From Pseudomonadota bacterium (GTDB taxonomy: Bacteria > Pseudomonadota > Gammaproteobacteria > Steroidobacterales > MnTg04), in assembly GCA_022572885.1 (NCBI GenBank), contig JACZVC010000001.1, forward strand, positions 1-64,000: a stretch of 64,000 bases of DNA, read 5' to 3'. A program made the position numbers and the translations under genes. How positions within the stretch are numbered: position 1 is the first letter of the stretch; each line of letters opens with the position of its first letter. Positions 30,025-39,064 of the stretch are shown piece by piece. The notes under the pieces are model-generated. The model saw only the letters and a list, made by a program, of their open reading frames with translations, did not search any database and had not been told where the DNA came from.

Positions 30025-31374
30025 CTAATTTCCGGCCACGGTCATCTCGCTCAACAACAATGACGGCGTCCGAATCCCGGAACGCACATCAAGATCGTCA
30101 CCGACCGCCAGAATTCCGGTCAGCATGGCGGCAAGATTGCCGGCGATCGTGATTTCATGGACCGGGTACTGGATTTTCCCGTTCTCCACCCAGAAGCCGG
30201 CGGCGCCACGTGAATAGTCACCGGTCAGGATGTTGACGCCCTGACCGATCAACTCGGTCAGCAACAAGCCGCTGCCCATTCGCTCCATCAGTTCTTGCGG
30301 GCTTGCCAGGCCGGGTTCGAGTTCCAGGTTGTGCACCCCGCCACCGTTTGCGGTCGTCGTCATGCCGAGCTTGCGTGCCGTGTAACTGTTCAACACGTAG
30401 CCTTGCAAGACACCATCACTCACCAGGTCGCGATCTGCGGTTGCCACGCCTTCGCTGTCAAACGCCGTACTGCCGACCGCCTTTTTCAGGTGTGGCCTTT
30501 CGTAAACATTGATCCCGCTCGCCAGCACCTGCTGACCGATTGCACCACACAGGTAGGATGCCTTGCGATACTGCGCGGTTCCCCGAATCGCAGCGACCAG
30601 GTGACCCAGGAGACTGCGCGCGAGCTCGGCCGGAAACAACACCTGCGCCTCGCGCGTATCGAGCTTCCTCGAATCCAGCCGAGCCAGCGCCCGCTGCGCC
30701 GCTTTTTCCCCCAGCGCCTCCAGGTCCATCAGCTCGCCCGGGTCGCGCGCGCTGGTGTACCAGTAGTCTCTTTGCATTTCCTGGTCCTGTCCGGCGATGA
30801 CGACGCAACTGGCGCTGTGGCTGGTCCCGCGTTTGACGCCCATGAAACCGTGGCTGTTGCCATAGACCGCAACGCCCTCACTACTCGATACCGTGGCGCC
30901 TTCGGAATTTTGGATGCGCTGATCGGCCGTCAATGCGGCTGCCTCGCAACGGGTCGCCAGGTCTATCGCCTGGGTCGCAGGAAGATTCCATGGGTGATAC
31001 AAGTCGAGTTCCGGAAACTCGGCGGCCATCAGTGCGGCGTCGGCGAGTCCGGCGTATGGATCCGGGGAGGTGAAACGCGCAATGGAGCAGGCCTTGCGCA
31101 CGGTTTCTGCGACGGCTCCGGAACCGAGATCGGTGGTGCTCGCCGAGCCTTTTTGCTGGCCGAAAAACACCGTAATGCCAAGGCAGCGGTCGCGCTGGGA
31201 CTCCAGCGTTTCAACTTCGCCCATGCGAACCGTCACCGACAAGCCCGATGAAAGGCTGGCGTTTGTCTCGGCCTGGCTGGCGCCCTCTTTTTCAGCCTGC
31301 AGGAGGCAGCCGGCGACCAGGTCCTGCAAATCCTGCTGCTTCAGTTCTTTAGTGAGCGGCTGTGCCTGGCCCAT
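30025..31374 (-). CDS. pmbA: TldE/PmbA metalloprotease subunit
   Basis: The protein has 449 residues, the same class as E. coli PmbA (450). Together with TldD it forms a protease that matures small peptides such as microcin B17 and degrades the antitoxin CcdA. PmbA itself lacks the HExxxH zinc site found in TldD, and none is seen here. Diagnostic stretches include FFGQQKGSASTTDLG near the start, the central NSHGFMGVKRGTSHS, and ILTGDYSRGAAGFWVENGKI toward the end. The partner tldD is at 39065-40507. Divergent from pmbA starts the cyanophycin operon, 150 bases away; in Pseudomonas and E. coli the neighbour here is darP (yjgA). Confidence 0.96.
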   Translation of the reverse strand: MGQAQPLTKELKQQDLQDLVAGCLLQAEKEGASQAETNASLSSGLSVTVRMGEVETLESQRDRCLGITVFFGQQKGSASTTDLGSGAVAETVRKACSIARFTSPDPYAGLADAALMAAEFPELDLYHPWNLPATQAIDLATRCEAAALTADQRIQNSEGATVSSSEGVAVYGNSHGFMGVKRGTSHSASCVVIAGQDQEMQRDYWYTSARDPGELMDLEALGEKAAQRALARLDSRKLDTREAQVLFPAELARSLLGHLVAAIRGTAQYRKASYLCGAIGQQVLASGINVYERPHLKKAVGSTAFDSEGVATADRDLVSDGVLQGYVLNSYTARKLGMTTTANGGGVHNLELEPGLASPQELMERMGSGLLLTELIGQGVNILTGDYSRGAAGFWVENGKIQYPVHEITIAGNLAAMLTGILAVGDDLDVRSGIRTPSLLLSEMTVAGN

Positions 31375-31524
31375 AGACTTTACCCATGCAAAAAAGCGAA
31401 CGAGGAACGGATTCTAACCGCCTGCCGTGTGCCTGCACAGCCGCCCATACATCGCCGCAAAGGAGCCGAGTTTATTTTGGCCGCCATGATAGAATAGCCG
31501 GCTATTTTTTGACGGGGAAGCGGC

Positions 31525-32343
31525 GTGTGTCCGGCACAAGTGGAAAAAGACGGCCAGCGGGGCTTTATCGTTCCCATTGGCGGCGGTGAAGACAAACTCA
31601 GAGACCGCGAAATACTGAGCCGCTATCTTGAGATGTGCGGTGGTTCGAACGCGCATATCGTTGTCATACCGACTGCCTCTGAGCTGGACGACACCGGCGC
31701 GCGCTACCGGGACTTGTTCAGGGAACTCGGTGCGGGTGAGGTCGGCATCCTGCACTGTGACGATCGCAAGGAATGCAACAGCCAGGACTCTATCGACCTT
31801 TTGGAAAGGGCCGATGGCGTATTCATGACCGGCGGTAACCAGTTGCGCCTGTCCACCACGCTGGGTGGGACCCGGGTCGCACAGCAGATACGCCGGCGCA
31901 ATGCCGCGGGCATGCATGTCGCGGGCACATCTGCCGGCGCCGCCTTCGTCCCTGAACATATGATCGCTGGTGGCTACGAAGGATCGACCCCTTCGCCCGA
32001 CATGGTGACGCTGGCGCCGGGTCTGGGTCTGACCAACCGGCTAATCATCGACCAGCATTTTCGCGAGCGCGACCGCCTCGGCCGTTTGCTGACCGCGCTG
32101 GCTTTTAATCCTTTCGCCATCGGTATCGGTCTGGATGAGGACACGGCTGCGTTTATCGGCCCCGACGACATCATGGAAGTCGCCGGCAGCGGCGGAATCA
32201 CCGTGATCGACCCCAGCGAGCTGGAGTTTTCCTCGATGGATTCGGCCGGACGCCACCAGCCGGTCAGCCTGATTGGCATCAGATTGCATATACTGGTTGC
32301 CGGCGGCAGCTACGACATCGCGAAACGAAAGGCGCGTCCGTAA
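31525..32343 (+). CDS. cphB: Cyanophycinase
   Basis: The protein has 272 residues. It is a peptidase E-like serine exopeptidase that splits cyanophycin into beta-Asp-Arg dipeptides. The nucleophile lies in VAGTSAGAAFVPEHMI; PIGGGEDKL is the N-terminal signature, GVFMTGGNQLRL the oxyanion region, and LIIDQHFRERDRLGRLL the conserved downstream block. It starts with GTG at 31525, with GGGGAAG four bases upstream, so translation may be moderate. It has no signal peptide and acts on cytoplasmic granules. It is first in the cphB-cphA-Mur-darP cluster; cphA begins 25 bases later. Confidence 0.95.
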   Translation: MCPAQVEKDGQRGFIVPIGGGEDKLRDREILSRYLEMCGGSNAHIVVIPTASELDDTGARYRDLFRELGAGEVGILHCDDRKECNSQDSIDLLERADGVFMTGGNQLRLSTTLGGTRVAQQIRRRNAAGMHVAGTSAGAAFVPEHMIAGGYEGSTPSPDMVTLAPGLGLTNRLIIDQHFRERDRLGRLLTALAFNPFAIGIGLDEDTAAFIGPDDIMEVAGSGGITVIDPSELEFSSMDSAGRHQPVSLIGIRLHILVAGGSYDIAKRKARP

Positions 32344-32368
32344 GCAAATAAAAAACGGAGACCCGTTG

Positions 32369-35155
32369 ATGAAAATCCTGTCCACCAACGTATATGTCGG
32401 TCCGAGCATTTACGCCCGTTTCCCGGTTATCCGCCATCTGCTCGACCTGGGCGCACTGGAGGAATGGCCAACGGCGCGGCTGGGCAACGATTTCATCGAC
32501 CCATTGCTTGAGTTATTGCCGGGGCTGCACGAACACGGCTGTTCCTATCGCGAACCTGGCGGTTTTGTACGCCGCATGCGCGAGGACGAGGGCACCTGGC
32601 TGGGGCACGTGATGGAGCATGTCGCCATCGAAATGCAGAACGAAGCCGGTTCGCTGGTTACCTATGGCCGGACACGCTCGACCGGCGAACCCGGTCAGTA
32701 CAACATGGTTTTCCAGTATAAAGACGCCGAGGTTGGCCGCGACGCCAGCCGGCTGGCGCTGCAGTTGATCCACTTTTTACTGCCGGCCGAGATCAAACCT
32801 GACGACGCCCCCGACGGCGACTGGGATTTTGCCAAAGAACGGGACGAATTTATTCGCTACGCGCAAAGGCGGGCGCTGGGCCCAAGCACGGCAGCGCTGG
32901 TCAAGGCGGCCGAGGACCGGGATATTCCGTGGATACGTCTCAACCGTTACAGCCTGATCCAGCTTGGTCACGGCAAGTACCAGAAACGCATTCAGGCGAC
33001 GACGACCAGCGCCACCGGGAACATCGCCGTCGACCTGGCCTCGGACAAGGAGGAAACCAATGCGATATTGGGTGACCTGGGGCTGCCGGTGCCAAAACAA
33101 TTCCTCGTTTACAATACGCGGCAGGCGCGCCGCGCCGCCGAGCGCATCGCATACCCGGTCGTACTCAAGCCTTTGAATGCGAACCACGGCCGCGGCGTTT
33201 CCATTAATCTGAAAACGCCGGACGAAGTGGACGCAGCTTTTGATAAAGCGCGCGAGCACGGCCGCACGGTACTGGTCGAAAAGTTTATCAGCGGGTTCGA
33301 CCACCGAATCCTCGTGGTCAACGGCGAGTTGGTCGCCGCCGCGAAACGAGTCCCGGGGCATGTGGTCGGCAACGGCAAAAACACGATTGCCGAACTGGTC
33401 GACGAAATCAACAGCGATCCGCGCCGCGGCGTGGGCCATGAAAAGGTCCTGACCCGTCTCGAATTCGATCACCAGGCCGAACGCCTGTTATCGAAACTGG
33501 GTTACACCCGGGAAACGGTAGTTGCCGAAGGCGAAGTTGTGTACCTGCGCTCGACCGCAAACCTGTCGACTGGTGGCACCGCCATCGATGTCACTGACAT
33601 CATTCATCCGGACAATCGTGAAATGGCGGTTCGCACGGTAGCTGCGATCGGCCTGGATATCGGCGGCGTCGACTTCCTGACCTCGGATATTTCGGAATCG
33701 TGGCGAGTCACCGGCGGCGCCATCTGTGAAGTCAACGCCGGACCCGGATTTCGCATGCATGTTGCGCCCAGCGAGGGCACACCGCGCGATGTGGCGGGAC
33801 CGGTCATCGACATGCTGTTCCCCGAGGGTGCGCCATCGACGATACCGATGGCGGCGATAACCGGCACCAACGGCAAGACCACGACATCGCGCATGCTGGC
33901 GCACATCATGAAACTGGCGGGTCACACGGTCGGCCTTTCGTCCTCCGATGGCGTTTATATCGACGGCCGCCTGACGGTGGAAGGCGACATGACCGGCCCG
34001 GTATCGGCCGGCATGATCCTGCGCGACCCATCGGTCGATGCGGCGGTGCTGGAAACAGCGCGCGGCGGCATGCTCAGACGGGGCCTGGGTTTCAGCCACT
34101 GCGATGTCGCGGCCTGCCTGAACGTCACGGCCGACCATCTCGGTCTGCACGGCATCGAAACAATTGCGGAGCTGGCCCTGGTCAAGCGGATACTGATCGA
34201 AAGCGCAACCGGTACCGCGGTGCTCAACGCCGACGACGAACATTGCCTGCGCATGGCTGATTACACGGAGGCCGAACACTTGTGTTATGTGACCATGAAT
34301 CCGGGCCACCAACTGGTCAAGGAGCACATACGCGCGGCAGGGCGTGCCGTGGTACTCGAGGAAGGATTCAACGGCCACATGATCACGATTTATGACCACG
34401 GCAATCACATCCCGCTGTTGTGGACCCACTTGATCCCCGCGACCCTGGAAGGACGTGCGCTGCACAATGTGCAGAACGCGATGTTTGCAGCCGCGCTGGC
34501 TTACAGTCTGGATATCAGCCTGGAAAATATCCGCCACGGCCTGCGGACTTTCGATACCACCTTCTTCCAGGCCCCGGGGCGCATGAACCTGTATGACGAG
34601 CATCCGTTCAAGGTCATACTCGATTACGGCCACAACCCGGCAGCGGTCAAAGTCATGTGCGACCTGGTCGATCGCCTGGATGTGGATGGCAAAAAGATCG
34701 TGGTGTTATCGGCGCCGGGTGACCGGCGGGACCAGGACATCGAGGAAATCGGCACGATTGCGGCCGGACACTTCGATCATTACATCCTCAAGACCGACGA
34801 TAAAGCGCGCGGCCGGGATCGCGACGAGGTACCGGGCATACTCAGAAAAATGTTGCTTAAGTCCGCTGTCGGCAAGGACAGGATCGAAATTATCGACGAC
34901 GAAAAAACCTCGGTCGACCACGCGCTTGCCATGGCGCAACCGGGTGACCTGGTGTTTGTTTTTGGCGACAACATCAAGCGTTGCTGGAAACAAATCATCT
35001 ATTTCGATTCGGGCGAGAAAGCGGAGAAAAACGAAAAACCGGTGCAGATCAAACTGTCCGCGACCGCACTGGGCGATTTTTCGCTGGAAGACGTGGAAAT
35101 CATTCGCGACCAGCGCGGCGTCCGCATCGCCCGCGAACCGGAAGAGGCGGATTAG
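32369..35155 (+). CDS. cphA: Cyanophycin synthetase
   Basis: The protein has 928 residues. The N-terminal domain (MKILSTNVYVGPSIYARFPVI) is followed by the ATP-grasp domain (about 220-460; LPVPKQFLVY, PVVLKPLNANHGRGVSINL, VEKFISGFDHRILVV) and the Mur-ligase-like domain. The latter's P-loop TGTNGKTT lies near 498-505, with TARGGMLRRGLGFSHCDVAACLN and DYGHNPAAVKVM behind it. In characterised enzymes the ATP-grasp part extends the poly-Asp backbone and the Mur part adds Arg to the side chains, both using ATP. Key motifs of both sites appear intact. GGAG precedes the ATG by about nine bases. A second Mur-ligase-like gene begins six bases after its stop. Confidence 0.97.
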   Translation: MKILSTNVYVGPSIYARFPVIRHLLDLGALEEWPTARLGNDFIDPLLELLPGLHEHGCSYREPGGFVRRMREDEGTWLGHVMEHVAIEMQNEAGSLVTYGRTRSTGEPGQYNMVFQYKDAEVGRDASRLALQLIHFLLPAEIKPDDAPDGDWDFAKERDEFIRYAQRRALGPSTAALVKAAEDRDIPWIRLNRYSLIQLGHGKYQKRIQATTTSATGNIAVDLASDKEETNAILGDLGLPVPKQFLVYNTRQARRAAERIAYPVVLKPLNANHGRGVSINLKTPDEVDAAFDKAREHGRTVLVEKFISGFDHRILVVNGELVAAAKRVPGHVVGNGKNTIAELVDEINSDPRRGVGHEKVLTRLEFDHQAERLLSKLGYTRETVVAEGEVVYLRSTANLSTGGTAIDVTDIIHPDNREMAVRTVAAIGLDIGGVDFLTSDISESWRVTGGAICEVNAGPGFRMHVAPSEGTPRDVAGPVIDMLFPEGAPSTIPMAAITGTNGKTTTSRMLAHIMKLAGHTVGLSSSDGVYIDGRLTVEGDMTGPVSAGMILRDPSVDAAVLETARGGMLRRGLGFSHCDVAACLNVTADHLGLHGIETIAELALVKRILIESATGTAVLNADDEHCLRMADYTEAEHLCYVTMNPGHQLVKEHIRAAGRAVVLEEGFNGHMITIYDHGNHIPLLWTHLIPATLEGRALHNVQNAMFAAALAYSLDISLENIRHGLRTFDTTFFQAPGRMNLYDEHPFKVILDYGHNPAAVKVMCDLVDRLDVDGKKIVVLSAPGDRRDQDIEEIGTIAAGHFDHYILKTDDKARGRDRDEVPGILRKMLLKSAVGKDRIEIIDDEKTSVDHALAMAQPGDLVFVFGDNIKRCWKQIIYFDSGEKAEKNEKPVQIKLSATALGDFSLEDVEIIRDQRGVRIAREPEEAD

Positions 35156-35161
35156 ACCCGC

Positions 35162-36862
35162 ATGGAGCTATTGGACTCGCGCCGCCTGACGGGACCGGGG
35201 CTGGTCTGGGACCGGCCCGCCGCGGTAGTGGATGTGCGCCTGAGTTCGGACGAGGCGGATACCCTGATCCAGGCATGGCAGGAAAAGGTGCGGGAAATCA
35301 TGGGCCGGCTTGGTCTGGAAAATGAATCGATCAAGGTCCGCCGTTTCTCCGATGGCGCCAGCCTCGCGATCAGCGCCCCGGTCGACGCGCTGTACACGGC
35401 AACCGAAATCAACGACTGGGCCTGGGCCGCAGTCACCGGAAAAACCGCCGATGACGAAGTCCCGGAGACTCTGACCCAGGCGGAACAGCGCCTGGCAAAG
35501 ACGCTGGCCGCGGAAAGAAATCCGCAGCTGATCGCGCTCGCTGCAGAGGCCGAAAAACGCGGGCTGCAGTGGCTGAGCGACGATGAAGAACTAACGCTCG
35601 GTCTCGGCGTCAACGGGCAAAGCTGGCCGGTCGATCGGTTACCGGAAATACCGGCTGTGGACTGGAGCCGCCTCGGGGAAATTCCGCTGGCCCTGGTCAC
35701 CGGCACCAACGGCAAGACCACTTCGGTCCGTTTCCTGACCCGCATGGCGCGCGCCGCCGGGCAGACTGTCGGCGTCAGTTCGACCGACTGGATTGCGGTC
35801 GACGACGATATCCTGGATCGCGGCGACTGGTCCGGACCTGGCGGCGCCAGGAAAGTGCTGCGCGATCGGCGGGTCAGCATGGCGATCCTGGAAACCGCCC
35901 GCGGTGGGCTGTTGCGGCGCGGCCTGGGTGTCGCCCACGCAGATGCCGCACTGATTACGAATATCGCCGAAGACCATCTGGGTGAATTCGGCGTCATGGA
36001 CCTCGACGAACTGGCTAACGTCAAGTGGATCGTCACCAGCGTACTGGGCAATAACGGTACCGCGGTGCTAAACGCCGAAGACGAAAAACTGGTAAAACGC
36101 GGTCTGGCCGCCCGCTTCCGGGTAAGCTGGTTCAGCCTGGATCCTGAGCTGCCCCTGATCCGCGAGGCAGTGAGGCTAAAGCAAACCGTGGTCGTACTCA
36201 GGAAACGGCAGCTGGTCCTGATCGAAAACGGCCAGGAAATACCGATCCTCGAAGCCGGTGAAATTCCATTGACGATGGATGGCGCCGCTCGCCACAACAT
36301 CGCAAACGCCCTGGGGGCCATCGGCCTCGCCAGTGCGTTGGGTCTGCCGCGCGAAGCCATCGCCGAAGGGCTGCGCAAAACCGGGCCCGAGGATAACCCG
36401 GGTCGTTGCAACCTGTTTGCCATTGACGGCGCGGATGTGCTGGTGGATTTTGCGCACAACCCGCATGGCATCGCCGCGATTTTCGAGCTGGCCCGGGTGC
36501 GACCGGCGAAACGCCGGTTGCTGCTGATCGGGCAGGCGGGCGACCGCAGCGATGAGGCAATCCGTGAACTGGCGGCGAGCGCGTGGAGCATCGGGCTGGA
36601 CAAGGTCATCATCAAGGAAATGCCGCAATACGCGAGGGGAAGACCACCCGGTGAGGTCGCCGGCCTGATCAAGAATGCGCTGCTGGCATGCGGCGCGGAC
36701 GACGACCAGCTTGATTATTTTTCAACCGAGCCTGAAGCGGTCAGCGCCGCGCTGGAATGGTCGCAACCTGGCGACCTGTTGATACTTTTAATCCACGAGC
36801 AGATAGAGGATGTCCTGGCCATGCTGAATGACGCGAAGAACCGGGCAACGCGATCGGCATGA
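35162..36862 (+). CDS. Stand-alone Mur-ligase-like protein related to CphA C-terminal half
   Basis: The protein has 566 residues. Residues from about 175 onward are homologous to the Mur-ligase part of the adjacent CphA: P-loop TGTNGKTTSVRF near 180, ETARGGLLRRGLGVAHADAALITNI, NVKWIVTS, and FAHNPHGIAAIFEL. No ATP-grasp domain is present. The first ~165 residues are a different domain (LSSDEADTLIQAWQEKVREIM, TDWAWAAVTG-like region) that I cannot name. It probably arose by duplication of a CphA-type Mur domain and may ligate an amino acid to cyanophycin or to a related peptide; the substrate is unknown. It starts six bases after cphA and its stop overlaps darP (ATGA). Confidence 0.85.
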   Translation: MELLDSRRLTGPGLVWDRPAAVVDVRLSSDEADTLIQAWQEKVREIMGRLGLENESIKVRRFSDGASLAISAPVDALYTATEINDWAWAAVTGKTADDEVPETLTQAEQRLAKTLAAERNPQLIALAAEAEKRGLQWLSDDEELTLGLGVNGQSWPVDRLPEIPAVDWSRLGEIPLALVTGTNGKTTSVRFLTRMARAAGQTVGVSSTDWIAVDDDILDRGDWSGPGGARKVLRDRRVSMAILETARGGLLRRGLGVAHADAALITNIAEDHLGEFGVMDLDELANVKWIVTSVLGNNGTAVLNAEDEKLVKRGLAARFRVSWFSLDPELPLIREAVRLKQTVVVLRKRQLVLIENGQEIPILEAGEIPLTMDGAARHNIANALGAIGLASALGLPREAIAEGLRKTGPEDNPGRCNLFAIDGADVLVDFAHNPHGIAAIFELARVRPAKRRLLLIGQAGDRSDEAIRELAASAWSIGLDKVIIKEMPQYARGRPPGEVAGLIKNALLACGADDDQLDYFSTEPEAVSAALEWSQPGDLLILLIHEQIEDVLAMLNDAKNRATRSA

Positions 36863-37407
36863 GCAGGAAGCACAGACCGCCGGCTGACGCTGCCGATACA
36901 CCGGTACCTTCGAAAACGGCGCTAAAAAAGCAAATGCACGAACTGCAGGCCTTGGGTGAGCAGTTACTCGATTTACCCGCAGCCCGGTTGGCGTCCGTAC
37001 CCATGCCGGATGCGTTGCGGGAAGCGGTCATGCTGGCCAGAAAAATGCACAAGTTCGGCGCACTCAACCGGCAAAAGCAATACATCGGCAAACTGATGCG
37101 GCGGATCGATGCGCAACCGATCCGCGAAGCTCTGACGGCAATAGCGCAGGAAGGGCTGGCAGAAAAGCATACCCACAAGCTTTGCGAAAATTGGCGCGAC
37201 CGTTTACTGAGCGAGGGCGACCCGGCGCTGGAGAGTTTCCTGGAGAAATACCCGGGCAGCGACCGGCAACGACTGCGGCAAATCATCAGGAAGCATCAAA
37301 AATCCGGCAGCGAAATCGGCCTGGCCACCGAAAGAAAAAAACTCTATCGATTTCTGCATGCGGCTCTGACCGCAGAGAAAAAGTCCGTTTCGAGTAGGCA
37401 GGATTAA
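36859..37407 (+). CDS. darP: Ribosome-associated 50S maturation factor DarP (YjgA)
   Basis: The protein has 182 residues; E. coli YjgA has 183. It is a small, very basic, all-helical protein that binds late 50S precursors and promotes maturation of the peptidyl-transferase centre. Recognisable segments are SKTALKKQMHELQALGEQLLDLP, MARKMHKFGALNRQKQYIGKLMR (with internal variation) and HKLCENWRDRLLSEGDPALESFL, then a Lys/Arg-rich tail. The start overlaps the preceding Mur-ligase stop by four bases, so this housekeeping gene is now translated at the end of the cyanophycin operon. In relatives it lies directly beside pmbA. Confidence 0.95.
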   Translation: MSRKHRPPADAADTPVPSKTALKKQMHELQALGEQLLDLPAARLASVPMPDALREAVMLARKMHKFGALNRQKQYIGKLMRRIDAQPIREALTAIAQEGLAEKHTHKLCENWRDRLLSEGDPALESFLEKYPGSDRQRLRQIIRKHQKSGSEIGLATERKKLYRFLHAALTAEKKSVSSRQD

Positions 37408-37540
37408 TGACAGAATGCGCCGGTGGCGAGGCTCATCTACCCACCGGTATCCCGGTCTGACCCCCGCAACGCCGGCTTGGTCTATACTTGCCCTGATAAC
37501 GACGTGTGGCCTGGGCAAGGAATCCGGATCAGAAGCTGGC

Positions 37541-38722
37541 ATGTATCTGCGACACTTCAAGCTGAATGAACAGCCATTCGAACCCAGTCCCGACCCCGAT
37601 TTTCTCTATCTGAGCAATTTTCATGAGCGGGCCAGATCGTACATGGAATCGGTCTGGGATTTCCCCAATGGCATCGTTTCCATGACCGGCGAGATCGGCG
37701 CCGGGAAAACCACGCTGATCAATGCTTTTATCGACCGCCTCGATGATGAAGTTTGCCTGGCAAATATGAATCAGACCCAGTTGTCGCCGGTTCAGTTTCT
37801 GCAACTCCTTCTTGCCCAGTTTGGGTTCAAGCCATTCAGGAAAAGAAAAGCCCAGTTGCTCGACATGCTCGCGCACTTCCTGTCCGAAAAAGCCGCGGCT
37901 GGGAAGAAAACACTGATCATCATCGATGAAGCCCAAAACCTGTCCAAGAATGTACTCAAAGACATCGGCCGCATGTTCGTAGACGAGCAAAGAAAATTCG
38001 CGGCATTGCGCATCATTCTCAGCGGTCACTCGCATCTCAACGACACGATGGATGCGGCCGGTATCCAGGGGCTGGTTCGCTTGCGCCTCGATCTCGGCTC
38101 GCTGAATAAGCAGGAAACCTGCGCCTATGTCTTGCATCGTCTCGCTGTCGCCGGCGCCGCAGGCACGGAATTATTCACCAAAGCGGCGTTGGCTGGCGTG
38201 TACCGATACAGCGGCGGCATCCCGCGGCTTATCAATACGCTGTGCGACACCGCGATGATCGGTGCCGGGTCGCAGGATCAGGAGACGGTGAACGAAGATG
38301 CAATCGAGGCAGCAGCCAGGGAGTTGAAATGGCAGGAAGCGACCGCGGAGACCAATGAGCATGCGGTCATGGTTCCGCTGCTGAACCTTCCCGATGCAAA
38401 GCGGTTTGGCATTCTTTCGATCGCGTACAAGGGCCGGACCACCAACGAATTTCCGCTGTCTATGGGCAAGCTGCTGATCGGTCGCGCCACCAGTAACGAT
38501 TTACAGATCGACAGCAAGTTCGTCTCCGGTCATCACGCGCAGATCATTACCGGTGCGGATGGCAAGTCGCTGATCGAGGATCTCAACAGCACCAACGGGC
38601 TGTTTATCGGCAAGCGCAAAATCAGGCGGTACAAGCTGGCCTCCGGGGACATTATCGGCCTCGGCCAGCACACGATCACTTATTATAAAGAGCGCCGGGA
38701 AACGCGCCGGAGAAAAGACTAG
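37541..38722 (+). CDS. ExeA-like AAA ATPase fused to FHA domain
   Basis: The protein has 393 residues. The N-terminal part is of the ExeA/GspA type (MYLRHFKLNEQPFEPSPDPDF), with Walker A GEIGAGKT at 50-57, Walker B LIIIDEAQNL near 125-133, and a sensor/lid region (YSGGIPRLINTLCDTAMIGA). A C-terminal FHA domain (about 295-385; LIGRATSNDLQID, SGHHAQI, DLNSTNGLFI) should bind phosphothreonine peptides. No signal peptide or membrane helix and no peptidoglycan-binding domain are seen, unlike GspA itself. Which secretion or envelope machine it serves is not evident; no gsp gene is near. ATG 37541 is chosen by homology. It lies between darP and tldD, which are adjacent in Pseudomonas. Confidence 0.88.
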   Translation: MYLRHFKLNEQPFEPSPDPDFLYLSNFHERARSYMESVWDFPNGIVSMTGEIGAGKTTLINAFIDRLDDEVCLANMNQTQLSPVQFLQLLLAQFGFKPFRKRKAQLLDMLAHFLSEKAAAGKKTLIIIDEAQNLSKNVLKDIGRMFVDEQRKFAALRIILSGHSHLNDTMDAAGIQGLVRLRLDLGSLNKQETCAYVLHRLAVAGAAGTELFTKAALAGVYRYSGGIPRLINTLCDTAMIGAGSQDQETVNEDAIEAAARELKWQEATAETNEHAVMVPLLNLPDAKRFGILSIAYKGRTTNEFPLSMGKLLIGRATSNDLQIDSKFVSGHHAQIITGADGKSLIEDLNSTNGLFIGKRKIRRYKLASGDIIGLGQHTITYYKERRETRRRKD

Positions 38723-38737
38723 CAGGATCCTGCCGGG

Positions 38738-38992
38738 CTAGGATTCATCGAGTTTGCGCGAGTCGCCGCCGTATTCTTCCTCATTGCGACGGTAATCCTT
38801 GCGCTTGAGCCAGACCACCATGCCCGCAATCAGGCAGACCAGACCCACAACCAGTCCGATCGTCGGCCAATACCAATAATTGATATAGGCAGACGCCACC
38901 AGCGACACGACCCCAGCGGCCATATAAAAGTAGGGCAGGATTTCGTAAACCGGCTTAGTCAACCACACAGTCCGTCTCCGTTTCCCTTTCAT
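38738..38992 (-). CDS. Small inner-membrane protein, two helices
   Basis: The protein has 84 residues. A basic N-terminus (MKGKRRRTVWLTKPVYEILP) leads into two membrane helices, YFYMAAGVVSLVASAYINYW and WPTIGLVVGLVCLIAGMVVWL. A charged tail (KRKDYRRNEEEYGGD) follows. By the positive-inside rule both ends face the cytoplasm. I do not recognise a family or function. It is convergent with the ExeA-FHA gene (15 bases between the stops) and lies 72 bases after tldD... on the same strand, upstream of nothing else; it may be transcribed from its own promoter in the gap before tldD's end or as the tail of the long operon. Confidence 0.65.
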   Translation of the reverse strand: MKGKRRRTVWLTKPVYEILPYFYMAAGVVSLVASAYINYWYWPTIGLVVGLVCLIAGMVVWLKRKDYRRNEEEYGGDSRKLDES

Positions 38993-39064
38993 CCTAGCAG
39001 CCTGTCGAACTCAGGCCCAGTGGCAAAAAGCAAAACCAAGCGCCTGTTTACATAAGCTGGACGC

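Noticed and set aside
30295-31251. 318-codon frame antisense to pmbA
   Set aside because: It has no domain pattern and is explained by codon bias of pmbA.
35152-36672. 506-codon frame antisense to the Mur-ligase gene
   Set aside because: It is Ser/Arg/Ala-rich and arises from the GC-rich opposite strand; the sense product has clear Mur motifs.
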